Source: an uncultured Cohaesibacter sp.
Lineage (GTDB): Bacteria > Pseudomonadota > Alphaproteobacteria > Rhizobiales > Cohaesibacteraceae
Direction of reading: 5' to 3'
Assembly: GCF_963676275.1 (NCBI RefSeq)
Contig: NZ_OY781091.1
Location: forward strand, 1,714,775-1,778,774
DNA length: 64,000 nt
Shown here: positions 34,601 to 43,786 of the stretch, one piece after another
Numbering within the stretch: position 1 is the stretch's first letter
Layout: every line of letters begins with the position of its first letter
The notes under the pieces: generated by a model
What the model was told of the DNA's origin: nothing
Database searches by the model: none
Seen by the model: the letters and a program-made list of their open reading frames with translations, nothing else
Program-made: the position numbers and the translations under genes

Positions 34601-35662
34601 CGTGCCCTCGGAGCCGAGATCAAACTGCATGGCCATATCAAGGCTCTTGTCGCGATTATTCAGATAGCCGCTTGCTGAAAGACGCGCCAGACCGGAGGAA
34701 AAGGTCAGTTGCTTGAGGCTGATCACATCGTCAGGGCTTTGCTCGATCTGCAAGTCGACATTGCTCGTTCCGGCGACCAGCGGCAGGATCGATTTGGGCA
34801 GGAAGGGAGAGAGCTTGCCAAGCAGCTTGGCATTGACGCGCGAGGTGCCATCTGCAATCGCGACAATCACCTGACCGCTGATCGTCGTCTTGCCATCAAG
34901 CTTGACGGCAAGTGTCGATGCCCAATTGTCTCCGGGGCCATCGCCCTTGAGCGACACATCAATTGCGGGCAGGTCGGCAATGGCAATCAGGCGGGCTGCC
35001 AAACCGCCGCGCGGCTCGGAAAAATCCAGATCAAGCAGACGGCGGTTTGCATCCGGTGCCAGATCCCAACGCGTGCTGAGGCCATTCTGCGGCGCATCAA
35101 GATAATGAATATCCAGCGTGCCTTCGGTGCGGAAAGGCAGGCCATCAAGGGCCATATTGCCCGAGAGGGTCAAATCGGCAGCCTTGCCCAGCACAGCTTC
35201 GCCCAGTGATATCCGGTCGATGGCAACGGAGCCGATACGAGCGCTGACAGCAGGCAGGTTCGGAATGAGCGAGCCATCGCCGCTGCTTGCATCTGTGCTG
35301 CTTGTTTCAGCGGCGGGTTGCCGGATGACATCCAGCTCAGCCAGCGTGAGATCGTCAATCGTCAGGGCAAGGCTGAAAAGATCGGCCAGTGCGTAATGGC
35401 CCGAAAGCTTTCTGGCCACCAGCCATTGTCCATCCTTGTCCGAGAGTGCAATCTGGCCGATCTCCACATGACCCAGAAGGCTTTCAACGCCAGATATCTC
35501 GACCCGCTGCGCATCATTGCTGGCAAGGCGGCTGGTCAGCGACGCCGTCATGGACAAGCCAAAGCTGCTGGCCAGCATCATGTAGCCAATCAGCAGCAAC
35601 GCCAAAATCGAAAAGAGCAGGATATAAAGACCCCGGAAAAGCAGGGTGCGAGCTGACGTCAT
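31667..35662 (-). CDS. tamB: TamB: inner-membrane-anchored translocation and assembly module protein
   Basis: 1331 residues. One N-terminal signal-anchor (about residues 8-32), then a very long beta-rich periplasmic region of repeated amphipathic strands and the conserved C-terminal DUF490/TamB domain (VRGRGMDAELGGTIRIGGTTAAPRPLGTITMQRGRLEIL; FDSGDVTFTG; final residues FFERDY). TamB spans the periplasm and works with TamA in outer-membrane protein insertion, and the family is also implicated in lipid transport. AAGAGG precedes the ATG. It starts 43 bases after tamA. Confidence 0.95.
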   Translation of the reverse strand: MTSARTLLFRGLYILLFSILALLLIGYMMLASSFGLSMTASLTSRLASNDAQRVEISGVESLLGHVEIGQIALSDKDGQWLVARKLSGHYALADLFSLALTIDDLTLAELDVIRQPAAETSSTDASSGDGSLIPNLPAVSARIGSVAIDRISLGEAVLGKAADLTLSGNMALDGLPFRTEGTLDIHYLDAPQNGLSTRWDLAPDANRRLLDLDFSEPRGGLAARLIAIADLPAIDVSLKGDGPGDNWASTLAVKLDGKTTISGQVIVAIADGTSRVNAKLLGKLSPFLPKSILPLVAGTSNVDLQIEQSPDDVISLKQLTFSSGLARLSASGYLNNRDKSLDMAMQFDLGSEGTEIEMQQDNAVSLMIGHTGLTGRLQGTLAKAALAVDGSVSSLSQDALSLEGLTLLVSAPELDLENRQGAINAEIALASLSTGSGQLDALVKGNKTLRIESVLDGDSLRLDNANLVAGLASLQAQGRYGADALAIEGSLSVADLKPIDEGLEGSLSGTFSVEGTPANPRLALNMGGQSLSVYDKAVENLKIDLTSTAAPDAQLALSASYDGSPLESAIELVTNGDGSRSINHLSVTAPGTEISGSVSISPEGLATGDLAASISDLAALGPLLLQPDLKGSLKADIALAVSEGKQSVTVDATSPELAVKDIALSALQLDAQISDATGMMSMNSALAVDRIVVQGETIRTLKAEMSGGNGTLPFAATASISRAPFSLKGKLLQQNGQTAIALDQFQGSWKSVALALADPVNIDLTNGAALQSALKLKLDSGLVTVSGSAGEQLALDVALSALPLAIAEKISPTGETPTGQLDLTAKISGSSTSPVAHWQGKISDLSVRSTRDAGLPRMAIDSSGQFENDTIRMKNHLTGGGADLDVNGSVALKQQSMNISAGGSVPFSLAARSLANAGLQLDGSANVQASITGRFASPDINGTITTKGARFSEFSSGIVLRDLGGTIRLEGQQALIDNVTGRLGQKGTLAVNGKVGIDPNAGLPADISVSIQNGSFKYEEMLTSLFNASMNLKGELTGTSTISGDVDLKTTEIMIPEKLPSSLSPVDVTHKNAQGRVAEQAKKFAPAEVSQSSDAGPAMLLDLNIRAPRSIYVRGRGMDAELGGTIRIGGTTAAPRPLGTITMQRGRLEILTKRLDFDSGDVTFTGTLDPALDFSATTTNSGTTYTVAVTGYASAPEISLTSSPTLPEDEILAHLFFDKELSELSAIQLAQLANAVATLSGVNSGPGVLDRLRSMAGIDNIDIKSDADTNETTVGVGRYINDRTYINVEKSTASDAGKVSIDLDITDQIKAHGEASSDGETKAGIFFERDY

Positions 35663-35705
35663 GATGGCCTCTTGTCTGGAGAATCAGTTCAACAGATGAC
35701 TACAA

Positions 35706-37670
35706 CTAGAAAGCCTGACCTAGCCCCAAATATACACCAAATTTGGGCTCATCCTTGATTTTCTTGAGCGGAACGGCAACATCAAGGCGCAAGGGCCCGA
35801 TTGGCGTCAGATAGCGCAGGCCAGCGCCGACGCCGGTATACCATTCATCCTCGAATTTCGGCAGCGAGCTGTTGAAGCTGTTGCCCGAATCCACGAATGC
35901 GGCAAGACCGATGGTGTCGGTCACCCGCATGCGCGCTTCAAGCGAGCCGGTGAGATAGGAGCGCCCGCCGGTTGGATCGTTGCTGCCGTCTCTGGGGCCT
36001 GCCATCTGATAGGAATAGCCGCGTATGCTGCCGCCACCGCCAGTGAAGAAACGGCGGTCGGTTGGAATGTCGCTCTTGGAAGCGCCAACGATGGAGCCCG
36101 CGGAAATCTTGCCTGCAAGCACAAACCGTTTGGCATCGTCCAGCGCCTGATAGGCCGACAGGGTAGCGCTCGTCTTCAGGAAGCTGATCGAACCATCGCT
36201 GTTGATGGTCGGCTCGCTATCGATCAGGGCATAGAAACCCTCGGTCGGATCAAGCTTGCTGTCGCGTTTGTCATAGGCCAGTTCAAGCGGTGTCGAGAAC
36301 AGCAGGTTGGTCTCGGAACCGGTGCCGTCTGTAATGCGGGCATATTCGGTCTTGAAGGCGGCGCGGCCGGAAAGTGCGTCGGTCCATTGATAGCTCAGCC
36401 CGACTTCACCACTGACAGACCGTTTCTGATAGGCCTCAGGATTGCTGAAATCGACAGAAAGCTTGGCATCAAAAGTGCTGGCCGGGCCGATTGCGCCGGG
36501 CTTCTTGAAAATGATGTCGGCGTTATAATCCAGATCCTTGACATCATCCCGCCCGATATTGGCAATACCGCCCTGAATGCGCAGGCTTTCGCCATTGCCG
36601 AAAAGATTGCGATGAACCCAATAGCCCTCAAGCCCGACACCATCAAGGTTGCCGACGGTTACACCGGCACCGATGGTGCGGAATTTGCGCTCCTTGACGG
36701 CGATTTCAATGGGCAGGCTGCCATCTTCCAGCACGGCATCTGCTGTCTGGACGATGACGCTGTCAAAGACGCCGAGCGCCCGCAGGTTCCGTCCGGCCCG
36801 TTTGATGGCGTCCGGTGAATAGGCCGTACCAACTGGAATGGCCGCCTGCTGGATGATGAAGCTGCTGCTGACATCCTTGTTACCGGTCACAGAGACCTGA
36901 CCCAGCCGGGCCTGAACTCCGGGGGAAACGCGCAAGGTGACATCAAGCTTGCCCGTATCATGGTCTGCTTCCAGCGAGCGCTGTTCTATTTTGGCAAGCG
37001 CATAGCCGCGTTTCTGATAGTCATCAACGATGGCCTGTTCTGCATCGATAACCAATTGGGAATAGGCGGGTGCTCCGGCGCTGACACCATATTGCCCAAG
37101 ATCTATGGCTGCCCCGTCGTTTGAGCGGGCATCCGGCTGGGCAAAGGTGAAGACGCGACCGGGAGAAACGGCAATGGCCACCTTGACCGGCTGGCTAGCC
37201 GACAGGTCTTCATCCAGCGGAACGCGGTCATAGCGTGTGCCATTGATGGTGATGTCGATGGTGCCGCCATAAAGGCCTTTCTGATACAGCGCGGCAAGCA
37301 GGCGCTTTTGATCGCTGCGGGCACACATCAGTAACCCGGTGGTACCCGAGGCTGGCTCTTCTTTCTTCTCGATCAGCAGGGACGCTGCTTCGAGCATTTC
37401 GGTCAGTTCTTCATCCTTGCTGCTCAAGCTTACTTCATAGCGGATCGGATCGGGAATGTCGGCGGTTGCTTCGGTCTTGGAGACAGCCTCAATGCCGCTG
37501 GTGCTGAAACGGTAGCCAAACAGTTCAAACGCATCAGCGCTAGTTGCCCAGACAGTCGACAGCATCGTTGTCGCAAGGCAAAATGCGACCATTGAGGCCC
37601 CAACCGAGCGGTTGCCTCCTGATCGCGCGCTGATTTCCCGCGCTGTCTGATATGTCTTCCGAGACAGCAA
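35706..37670 (-). CDS. tamA: TamA: outer-membrane BamA/Omp85-family assembly protein
   Basis: 654 residues. Signal peptide within the first ~48 residues (cut after SADA, before FELFGYRF), POTRA domains (about 130-340, including LGQVSVTGNKDVSSSFI), and a C-terminal 16-strand barrel with the loop-6 motif GGGGSIRGYSYQ and a last strand ending in aromatic Phe. Start is TTG 37670 with GGAG upstream; no in-frame ATG is nearer than residue 27. It pairs with TamB in the same operon. Confidence 0.93.
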   Translation of the reverse strand: MLSRKTYQTAREISARSGGNRSVGASMVAFCLATTMLSTVWATSADAFELFGYRFSTSGIEAVSKTEATADIPDPIRYEVSLSSKDEELTEMLEAASLLIEKKEEPASGTTGLLMCARSDQKRLLAALYQKGLYGGTIDITINGTRYDRVPLDEDLSASQPVKVAIAVSPGRVFTFAQPDARSNDGAAIDLGQYGVSAGAPAYSQLVIDAEQAIVDDYQKRGYALAKIEQRSLEADHDTGKLDVTLRVSPGVQARLGQVSVTGNKDVSSSFIIQQAAIPVGTAYSPDAIKRAGRNLRALGVFDSVIVQTADAVLEDGSLPIEIAVKERKFRTIGAGVTVGNLDGVGLEGYWVHRNLFGNGESLRIQGGIANIGRDDVKDLDYNADIIFKKPGAIGPASTFDAKLSVDFSNPEAYQKRSVSGEVGLSYQWTDALSGRAAFKTEYARITDGTGSETNLLFSTPLELAYDKRDSKLDPTEGFYALIDSEPTINSDGSISFLKTSATLSAYQALDDAKRFVLAGKISAGSIVGASKSDIPTDRRFFTGGGGSIRGYSYQMAGPRDGSNDPTGGRSYLTGSLEARMRVTDTIGLAAFVDSGNSFNSSLPKFEDEWYTGVGAGLRYLTPIGPLRLDVAVPLKKIKDEPKFGVYLGLGQAF

Positions 37671-38118
37671 AATTCATACTCCATACTCAATGGCATTTTG
37701 AGGCACTTTAACCCGTTCAGCCCGGAATAGCCAATCACAGCTAACTATAGCTTAACCAAACTTTGCAAAGAAATCGTATCTACCACAGATGGCCATTTTC
37801 TGAAGTGATTCAATAGCACATCGAAAACTAGTCAGAAAGCCTTGCCTTGTGATTTCTACTATTAGCATTGGATTGCCGCTGAGGGCAGGCTAACCACTTG
37901 CACTATCAACACGGTGTCATCTGTCTATAAACATTTCCTATCAGGAAAAGGCAGTATATTTTCTGCCAGTTTATTTTTGAGTGGGTCTGACTAAAAATGC
38001 GGGGAAGGCGCGAAAATCTGCGCTTTGTGACCGCTGCATGATTTGACAAAATTCCAAATATCGATTTAGCTTTTTTAAAAGGTATTCAGGATCGCACTCC
38101 CACGACAGGTTCTTATTG
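37671..38118. other. AT-rich divergent region between tamA and LysR gene
   Basis: 448 bases with no credible gene, RNA or terminator that I can support. It must contain the tamAB promoter (leftward) and the LysR promoter (rightward). The LysR gene lacks a strong ribosome-binding site. Confidence 0.4.
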
Positions 38119-39066
38119 ATGGATATTCGCAATTACACCAGCTTCGTCGCTGTTGCCGAATTGATGAATTTTACAAAGGCTGCCGAGCGGCTGAATATCA
38201 CCCAGTCGGCCTTGTCCCGTCAGGTCAAGGCGCTGGAGGATTATCTCGGCGTCAAACTGTTCGAGAAGACCGGGCGCAATATCCGCTTCACGCCGCAGGG
38301 CGAGGCGCTGTTGGCCAAGATCAACAATGTTCTGGTCGCCGACAGGGAATTGCGCACCTTTGCGGGAGATCTGACCGAGGGCGAGTCCGGCCTTCTCAAA
38401 ATCGGTGCCTGTTCGCAATTGATCGAGCGCTACATGCCTTCCTTCCTGAAAAAATGGACCGAGGACAATCCCGATATCGAGATCAGGCTGGAAGATGGCG
38501 GCGGGCCGGAACTGGCGGCCAAGCTGGCCGATGGTGCCTTTCACCTGACAATCAGCGCCGAACCTTCCGCGCCCATCGAGATTCTGGAAAGTCGTCCACT
38601 GGGCCATCTTGGCTTTCTGGCTGTCGGTACGGCCGAGTTCCTGGGGCACAAGGAAGATCCGATCGAAATCGAGCAACTGCTCAGCCTGCCCATTCTGACC
38701 CTCAACAAGAAGCATGTCTCGCGTGAAGTTTTCGATGCCGCCTGCCGGGTCAGCGGCACAGTGCCGCGCGTGGTTCTGGAAAGCAATTCCCCCCACACAT
38801 TGCTCGCCATGTCCATCGGCGGCAATGGCGTCGCGGTGGTGCCATCCTCCACGCAGCCGCAGGAAGCATCCCTGCGGTCTCGTCCCATTGCGCTCAAGGG
38901 AGAGCTGATCAGATTCGGCATTTGCGCCATGTGGAACATACGTCAGCCGTTGCCTGCCTATGGGCAGCGATTTATTGATTCACTTGAGAATCACATTTGC
39001 GCCGAGCAACAACAGGAAGAATTTTTGACCCACCCCGCACAATATGGTCGCCTTCAGGTCATATAA
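38119..39066 (+). CDS. LysR-family transcriptional regulator
   Basis: 315 residues. N-terminal winged helix with FTKAAERLNITQSALSRQVKALEDYLGVKLFEKTGRNIRFTPQG, then a two-lobed effector domain. It is upstream of and co-oriented with the CUT2 ABC operon (169-base gap), unlike the common divergent arrangement, so its control of that operon is plausible but not certain. Effector unknown. Confidence 0.92.
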   Translation: MDIRNYTSFVAVAELMNFTKAAERLNITQSALSRQVKALEDYLGVKLFEKTGRNIRFTPQGEALLAKINNVLVADRELRTFAGDLTEGESGLLKIGACSQLIERYMPSFLKKWTEDNPDIEIRLEDGGGPELAAKLADGAFHLTISAEPSAPIEILESRPLGHLGFLAVGTAEFLGHKEDPIEIEQLLSLPILTLNKKHVSREVFDAACRVSGTVPRVVLESNSPHTLLAMSIGGNGVAVVPSSTQPQEASLRSRPIALKGELIRFGICAMWNIRQPLPAYGQRFIDSLENHICAEQQQEEFLTHPAQYGRLQVI

Positions 39067-39235
39067 TCTGTTGTTTTTTGCGCGAAACTTTTATCCATGC
39101 CAATTGCGCATGGATTTTCGATAAAAATATTCATTGGACGCGTCGAACGGACTGACGCTACGCTGCTCATTGTTTAGGCAAGGAGTGTCTCTGCATCAAT
39201 ATTATGCAGTAAATGGCATGAGTGGAGTAGCGCAA

Positions 39236-40207
39236 ATGAGCTTCATCAAAAATCTCAATCAGGAGAGCATCGTGCTGGTGATTACCATCGCGATCTTTGC
39301 GTTGGCGTCGCTGTTTTTGCCCGGCTTCTTCGCTGCTGATAATATCGTTTCCATCGTGCGTTCCGTTTCGGTGCTCGGCATTCTGGCGCTCGGAATGGCC
39401 ATGATCATCATCGGTCGCGGCATTGATCTCTCCATGGTGGCCATCATGGCCATGTCCGTCGCCTGCTATCTCCAGATGCTTAATGGCGGCATGGGCGAGG
39501 GTGCCGCGCTTGCCCTGACGCTGGGTGGGGTCATTGTCATGGGCCTGATCAACGGTTTCCTTGTTGCCTATGCCGATGTGCCTGCCATCTTTGTCACGCT
39601 GGCCAGTTCCTCCTTCGTTTTCGGCTTCGTGCGCTCGCAGTTGATCAATACCGACGCGGTGCCCGTGCCGACCGGCCATTGGGTCGAGATACTCGGAGGT
39701 CTGCGCCTTTTCTCCATTCCGGTCGAGGTCTTCCTCTTTGCCGGTCTGGCTTTTGCGACCTTCCTCTTTTTGCGCTACAGCAAATGGGGGCGCTATGTCT
39801 ATTATGCTGGCGACAATCCCGAGGCGGCCCGCAATTCGGGTATGCCCGTGCGCCCGATGATGGTGCTGCGCTATGTGCTTTCGGCACTGATTGCCTTCAT
39901 CGCCGGTATTCTGACCGCCGCCAGCCTTCATTCCATCAATACCCGTATCGTCAACTCCAACCTGCTTTATGACATTGTGCTGATCACGGTGATCGGCGGG
40001 ATCGGGCTTTCCGGAGGCAAGGGCGGGGTGCGTAACGTGCTGTTTGGTGCCGCGCTCATCGGTATCATGCTCAACGCCATGACGATCATCGACATTCCTC
40101 TGCTTTATCAGAATCTGATCAAGGCAGGCATCCTGCTTGGCGCCATCATCGTGGACGGCATTCTCAATCCGCGCGATGAGCAGACCGCACAGCAGGGGGA
40201 TATCTGA
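39236..40207 (+). CDS. CUT2 sugar ABC transporter permease (RbsC type)
   Basis: 323 residues, about 10 spans, with MIIIGRGIDLSM and the later ITVIGGIGLSGGKGGVRNVLFGA segment typical of ribose/xylose-type permeases. ATG 39236 has GGAG 8 bases upstream; longer frames exist but lack it. It forms the channel with the second permease (the propeller fusion at 41663), so the transporter probably uses a heterodimeric permease. Confidence 0.92.
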   Translation: MSFIKNLNQESIVLVITIAIFALASLFLPGFFAADNIVSIVRSVSVLGILALGMAMIIIGRGIDLSMVAIMAMSVACYLQMLNGGMGEGAALALTLGGVIVMGLINGFLVAYADVPAIFVTLASSSFVFGFVRSQLINTDAVPVPTGHWVEILGGLRLFSIPVEVFLFAGLAFATFLFLRYSKWGRYVYYAGDNPEAARNSGMPVRPMMVLRYVLSALIAFIAGILTAASLHSINTRIVNSNLLYDIVLITVIGGIGLSGGKGGVRNVLFGAALIGIMLNAMTIIDIPLLYQNLIKAGILLGAIIVDGILNPRDEQTAQQGDI

Positions 40208-40252
40208 CAAGAGAAGTCCCGCAAAGACCCCAACAGTCGGCGAAACAAGTCG

Positions 40253-40276
40253 CACCGCACAAAGCACCGCACAAAG
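40253..40276 (+). repeat. Tandem 12-bp duplication in permease-SBP spacer
   Basis: Two perfect copies of CACCGCACAAAG lie head to tail in the 182-base spacer before the binding-protein gene. The spacer is unusually A-rich on the plus strand and C-rich in patches. Function unknown; probably slippage. Confidence 0.7.
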
Positions 40277-40389
40277 CAAGACTTCCAAACCAGAAAAGAT
40301 CAAGCAAGCCCAATTCGAAAAATCCCGAATTCCAAAAACAAGATCCGAATAATCGCGCAATCAAGAAACCTTTCCAGAGAGGGACAGTC

Positions 40390-41418
40390 ATGAACATCAT
40401 CAAGACCCTTATGGCCGCAACGGCGGCGCTCACCATCAGCTCTGGCGCGCTCGTCAGCCAGGTCTCTGCCGCCGGTGATCCGGCACCCCAGATCTATTCC
40501 AAGGCCCTCACAGGCAAACGCATCATGCTCGTTCCGATGACGATGGGGTTCGACCTCGCTCAGGGCTGGGCTGCCATCGTGAAGCGTGAAGTGGAGGCCT
40601 TCGGCGGCATCTTCGAGACCCGTGATCCGAACTGGAGCGTGGAATCCGGCGCGCAGGCCATCACAGAAGCAATCGCATCGGAAACCAAACCGGACGTTCT
40701 GATCATCCAGTCTCCTGATATGAACTCCTATTCCAAGCTGATGAAGCGCGCCCAGAAAGCCGGCATCTATGTCATTCTCGTTGACAACCCCGCCAACTTC
40801 GCCGCAGACGCCTATGTCGGTAGCGACTGGACCGAGCTTGGTCGACTGGAAGCAGAAGCCGTGGTCAAGGGCTGCGGACCGGATTCTTCGAAGAAGATCG
40901 GTCTGGTGCAGGGCGATCAGGTCAACGCCACCAGCCTGTTCCAGTATCAGGGCATCATGGAAGTGCTGGCCAAATATCCTGATTTCGAAGTGGTTGCAAA
41001 GCCCGATTCCAACTGGGATGCCACCACCTCTCGTAACGTGACCACCACCATGCTGCAGCAGAATCCCGACGTGTGCGGCATCATTGATTTCTGGGATGGC
41101 GATGCAACCGGTGCCGCTGCCGCCATTCGTGACGCCAATCTTCAGGATAAGGTCTTTCTGGTTACCACTGGTGGCGGCGAGAAAACCGCCGATTGCGACC
41201 GTATCGCAGATGGCACCTATGGCGCCGTGGTTATGACCGATCTGGCTCAGGAAACCCACAATATGGTGGCGATCATCAAATATCTGCTCCAGAGCGGCCA
41301 GCCTGCCGGTAGCGCTGCGACCTATATCTACACGCTGATGGAAGCAACCACCAAGGACAGCATGAAGCCCGATAGCTGCTGGGATCTGTCAGCCCTTCAG
41401 GCCAAAGCCGGCATGTAA
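40390..41418 (+). CDS. CUT2 periplasmic sugar-binding protein (RbsB-like)
   Basis: 342 residues with a signal peptide (to about residue 27, cut after VSA) and the periplasmic-binding-protein type I fold: GKRIMLVPMTMGFDLAQGWAAIVKREVEAFGG at the start and DVLIIQSPDMNSYSKLMKRAQKAGIYVILVD at the hinge. Cysteines occur at several places, including the C-terminal SCWDLS. GAGGGA precedes the ATG. It should deliver the ligand to the two-permease CUT2 system; the ligand is unknown. Confidence 0.92.
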   Translation: MNIIKTLMAATAALTISSGALVSQVSAAGDPAPQIYSKALTGKRIMLVPMTMGFDLAQGWAAIVKREVEAFGGIFETRDPNWSVESGAQAITEAIASETKPDVLIIQSPDMNSYSKLMKRAQKAGIYVILVDNPANFAADAYVGSDWTELGRLEAEAVVKGCGPDSSKKIGLVQGDQVNATSLFQYQGIMEVLAKYPDFEVVAKPDSNWDATTSRNVTTTMLQQNPDVCGIIDFWDGDATGAAAAIRDANLQDKVFLVTTGGGEKTADCDRIADGTYGAVVMTDLAQETHNMVAIIKYLLQSGQPAGSAATYIYTLMEATTKDSMKPDSCWDLSALQAKAGM

Positions 41419-41428
41419 TTAAGGGATC

Positions 41429-41454
41429 GGGCAGAGCCTAGCGGCTCTGCTGCC
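41429..41454 (+). other. Stem-loop after the sugar-binding-protein gene
   Basis: GCAGAGCC (41431-41438) pairs with GGCTCTGC (41443-41450) around TAGC, with outer GG/CC pairs past a T bulge. It begins 10 bases after the binding-protein stop and lacks a long T-tract, so it likely stabilises or partly terminates the mRNA, a common way to make more binding protein than membrane subunits. Confidence 0.5.
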
Positions 41455-41662
41455 CCTTTGGTTTCGGGCGGGTCTTCTTGCGCTCGCCCGTAGCCTTCCC
41501 CTCTCGCAAGCCTTCAAAAGCCAGAGCCAAAAGGCCAAAGCCGAAAGGCCAGCCCCCAAAAGGCAAGAAGCGAGATGGCAAATGATTTTATTCTCCCAAT
41601 CCGTCTCATTCGGGAATGCTCCCTTGCGAGGCGGGTGGCTCAAGTCGTCGGAAATTTGATAG

Positions 41663-43786
41663 ATGGCCTTTCGTGAAAGACTGCAAGCCTGGCGTTACAA
41701 CAATATTCCCGATCATCTCATCGGGGAAATCCTGACCAAGCGTTGGACGGATAACGCCATTCCCTTTATTGCCCTGATCATCACAGTGGCCGCCTTCGGA
41801 ACCGCGATTCCGGGCTTTTTCAAACCTTACTCCTTGCAGGAATCCACCCGGCAGTTGGGCGAATTCTCGCTGGTTGTCACCGGCCTGACCGTGGTTATGC
41901 TCGGTGGCGGCATCGATTTGTCGGTCGGCTCCATTTTCGCGCTGGCGACTTTTGCCTCGGTCGGAACCTTCTTCATCTTCGAAGCACCTGTATGGGTCTG
42001 CCTTCTGGCGGCGATCGCGACGGGCGTTGCCTGCGGTGCGATCAATGGCTATCTCATCGGCTTCCTGCGCCTGCGCGCCTTCCTGACCACTCTGGTGACC
42101 TTCATCATCGGACGGGCCCTGTTTGACATTCTGGTGGTGCAATATGGTGCCGAAACGCAGATGTCTTTCATGTCTTCCGATCTGTGGGACTTCATCGGCG
42201 ACGGCACCATTTTCGGCTTCTCCGTTCCTGTCCTGACAGCGATCATTTTTGCGCTGGTCACACATATTGCTCTTACCAGATCCCGCCCCGGCTGGCATGT
42301 CCAGGCGGTTGGTGGGTCTCGCCGCTCGGCGCATAATGCCGGTATCCGCGTGCGGCGCACTGTTTTCATGACCTATGTCTTTTCCGGCTTTTGTGCCGGT
42401 ATCTCCGGCTTTCTGATGGCGACCCGTCTCTCCAGTGCCGGGCCGGGCACCGGCAATGGCCTTGAGATTCTGGCCCTGACCGCTGCCGTGGTGGGGGGCA
42501 ACTCCCTTGGTGGTGGGCGCGGCTCCGTCGTCAAGGGCATCATGGGCGCGGTGATCGTGCTGGTGATGACCAACGGTCTCATTCGCCTTGGCTTCGGCAC
42601 GGGCACCAACCAGATGGTGCTCGGCATCATGCTGGCGCTGGCGGTGACCATCGATATCCGCTGGCTGAAAAACCGCCACAAGGTGCTCAATGAGGTCTAT
42701 GTCGCGCCGGTCTATCTGAAAATGGGCAAGTCGGAATCCGCCGAACCCGGCTCCGGTTCTGCCTATTCCCTCAACAACAAGCTTTCATCGGCACAACATA
42801 TCGGCCTTGGCGAGTTGGAAGGGCCAGAAGACGTCATTTTGGACCGCAATGATCATCTCTATTGCGGTACGCGCCATGGCGAGATCGTTCGCTACTTCGC
42901 GCCCGACTATAAGCGCTCTGAAGTCTTTGCCCATGTCGGAGGTTTCCCGCTTGGGCTGGCTTTTGACAAGGACGAGAATCTCATTTCCTGCGTCGGAGCC
43001 ATGGGCCTTTACAAGATCTCACCCGATCGCGAAGTGACAAGGCTTTCTGCCGAAACCCGCCGTTCGCTGACATCCATCGTCGATGACGCCCGCATGCGCG
43101 ACCCCAACGATCTGGACATCGCGCCGGACGGCAAGATCTATTTCACCGATAGCACCAAGCGCTATGATGCTCATGAATGGATGCTCGATTCCATCGAGAA
43201 CCGCGGCACCGGTCGCCTCTTGGTCTATGATCCCGAGGATGGTTCTACCAAGACCCTCTTGGATGGCTATCGCTATACCAACGGCGTCTGCATGGCCCAT
43301 GACGGCCAGTCGCTCTATTTCTCGGAAAGCTGGAGAAGCCGTATCCATCGCTACTGGATTGCCGGTCCGAAGGCAGGTTCTGTGGAATGCGTCATCAAGG
43401 ATATGCCGGGATATACCGACAATATCAACCGTGCCTCCGATGGCACCTACTGGATGGCATGGCTGGGCATGCGCACGCCGAGTTTCGATCTTTCGCTGCG
43501 TCATCCGGATATGCGCAAGCGCATGACCCGTCGTCTACCGCAGGATGACTGGCTGTTCCCCAACATCAACACCGGCGGCATCGTCAAGTTCGACGATAAT
43601 GGCAAGATCATCCAGACTATGGGCGATCTCACCGGCCAGAGCCACCCGATGGTAACTTCCATGCGCGAGCATAAGGGCAAGCTCTTTATCGGCGGCATTC
43701 TGAACAATCGTATCGGCCTGTTCGACATTGAAGGGGCCGACCCGAACTGGACGGGCATGAATTCCTATTGGGGAGAAAAAGCATGA
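41663..43786 (+). CDS. CUT2 ABC permease fused to SMP-30/strictosidine-synthase-like beta-propeller
   Basis: 707 residues. Residues 1-345 are a RbsC-type permease (VVMLGGGIDLSVGSIFALATF; AAVVGGNSLGGGRGSVVKG). After a Ser/Gly linker (~355-375) comes a six-bladed propeller to the end, with metal-site style residues in LEGPEDVILD (Glu386), RDPNDLDIAPDGKIYFTDS, YTNGVCMAHDGQSLYFSES and DNINRASDG. Permeases of this type end in the cytoplasm, so the propeller, possibly a lactonase, would sit on the inner face of the channel. The reading frame is open through the junction. The next gene, a second propeller, overlaps by 4 bases. Confidence 0.93.
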   Translation: MAFRERLQAWRYNNIPDHLIGEILTKRWTDNAIPFIALIITVAAFGTAIPGFFKPYSLQESTRQLGEFSLVVTGLTVVMLGGGIDLSVGSIFALATFASVGTFFIFEAPVWVCLLAAIATGVACGAINGYLIGFLRLRAFLTTLVTFIIGRALFDILVVQYGAETQMSFMSSDLWDFIGDGTIFGFSVPVLTAIIFALVTHIALTRSRPGWHVQAVGGSRRSAHNAGIRVRRTVFMTYVFSGFCAGISGFLMATRLSSAGPGTGNGLEILALTAAVVGGNSLGGGRGSVVKGIMGAVIVLVMTNGLIRLGFGTGTNQMVLGIMLALAVTIDIRWLKNRHKVLNEVYVAPVYLKMGKSESAEPGSGSAYSLNNKLSSAQHIGLGELEGPEDVILDRNDHLYCGTRHGEIVRYFAPDYKRSEVFAHVGGFPLGLAFDKDENLISCVGAMGLYKISPDREVTRLSAETRRSLTSIVDDARMRDPNDLDIAPDGKIYFTDSTKRYDAHEWMLDSIENRGTGRLLVYDPEDGSTKTLLDGYRYTNGVCMAHDGQSLYFSESWRSRIHRYWIAGPKAGSVECVIKDMPGYTDNINRASDGTYWMAWLGMRTPSFDLSLRHPDMRKRMTRRLPQDDWLFPNINTGGIVKFDDNGKIIQTMGDLTGQSHPMVTSMREHKGKLFIGGILNNRIGLFDIEGADPNWTGMNSYWGEKA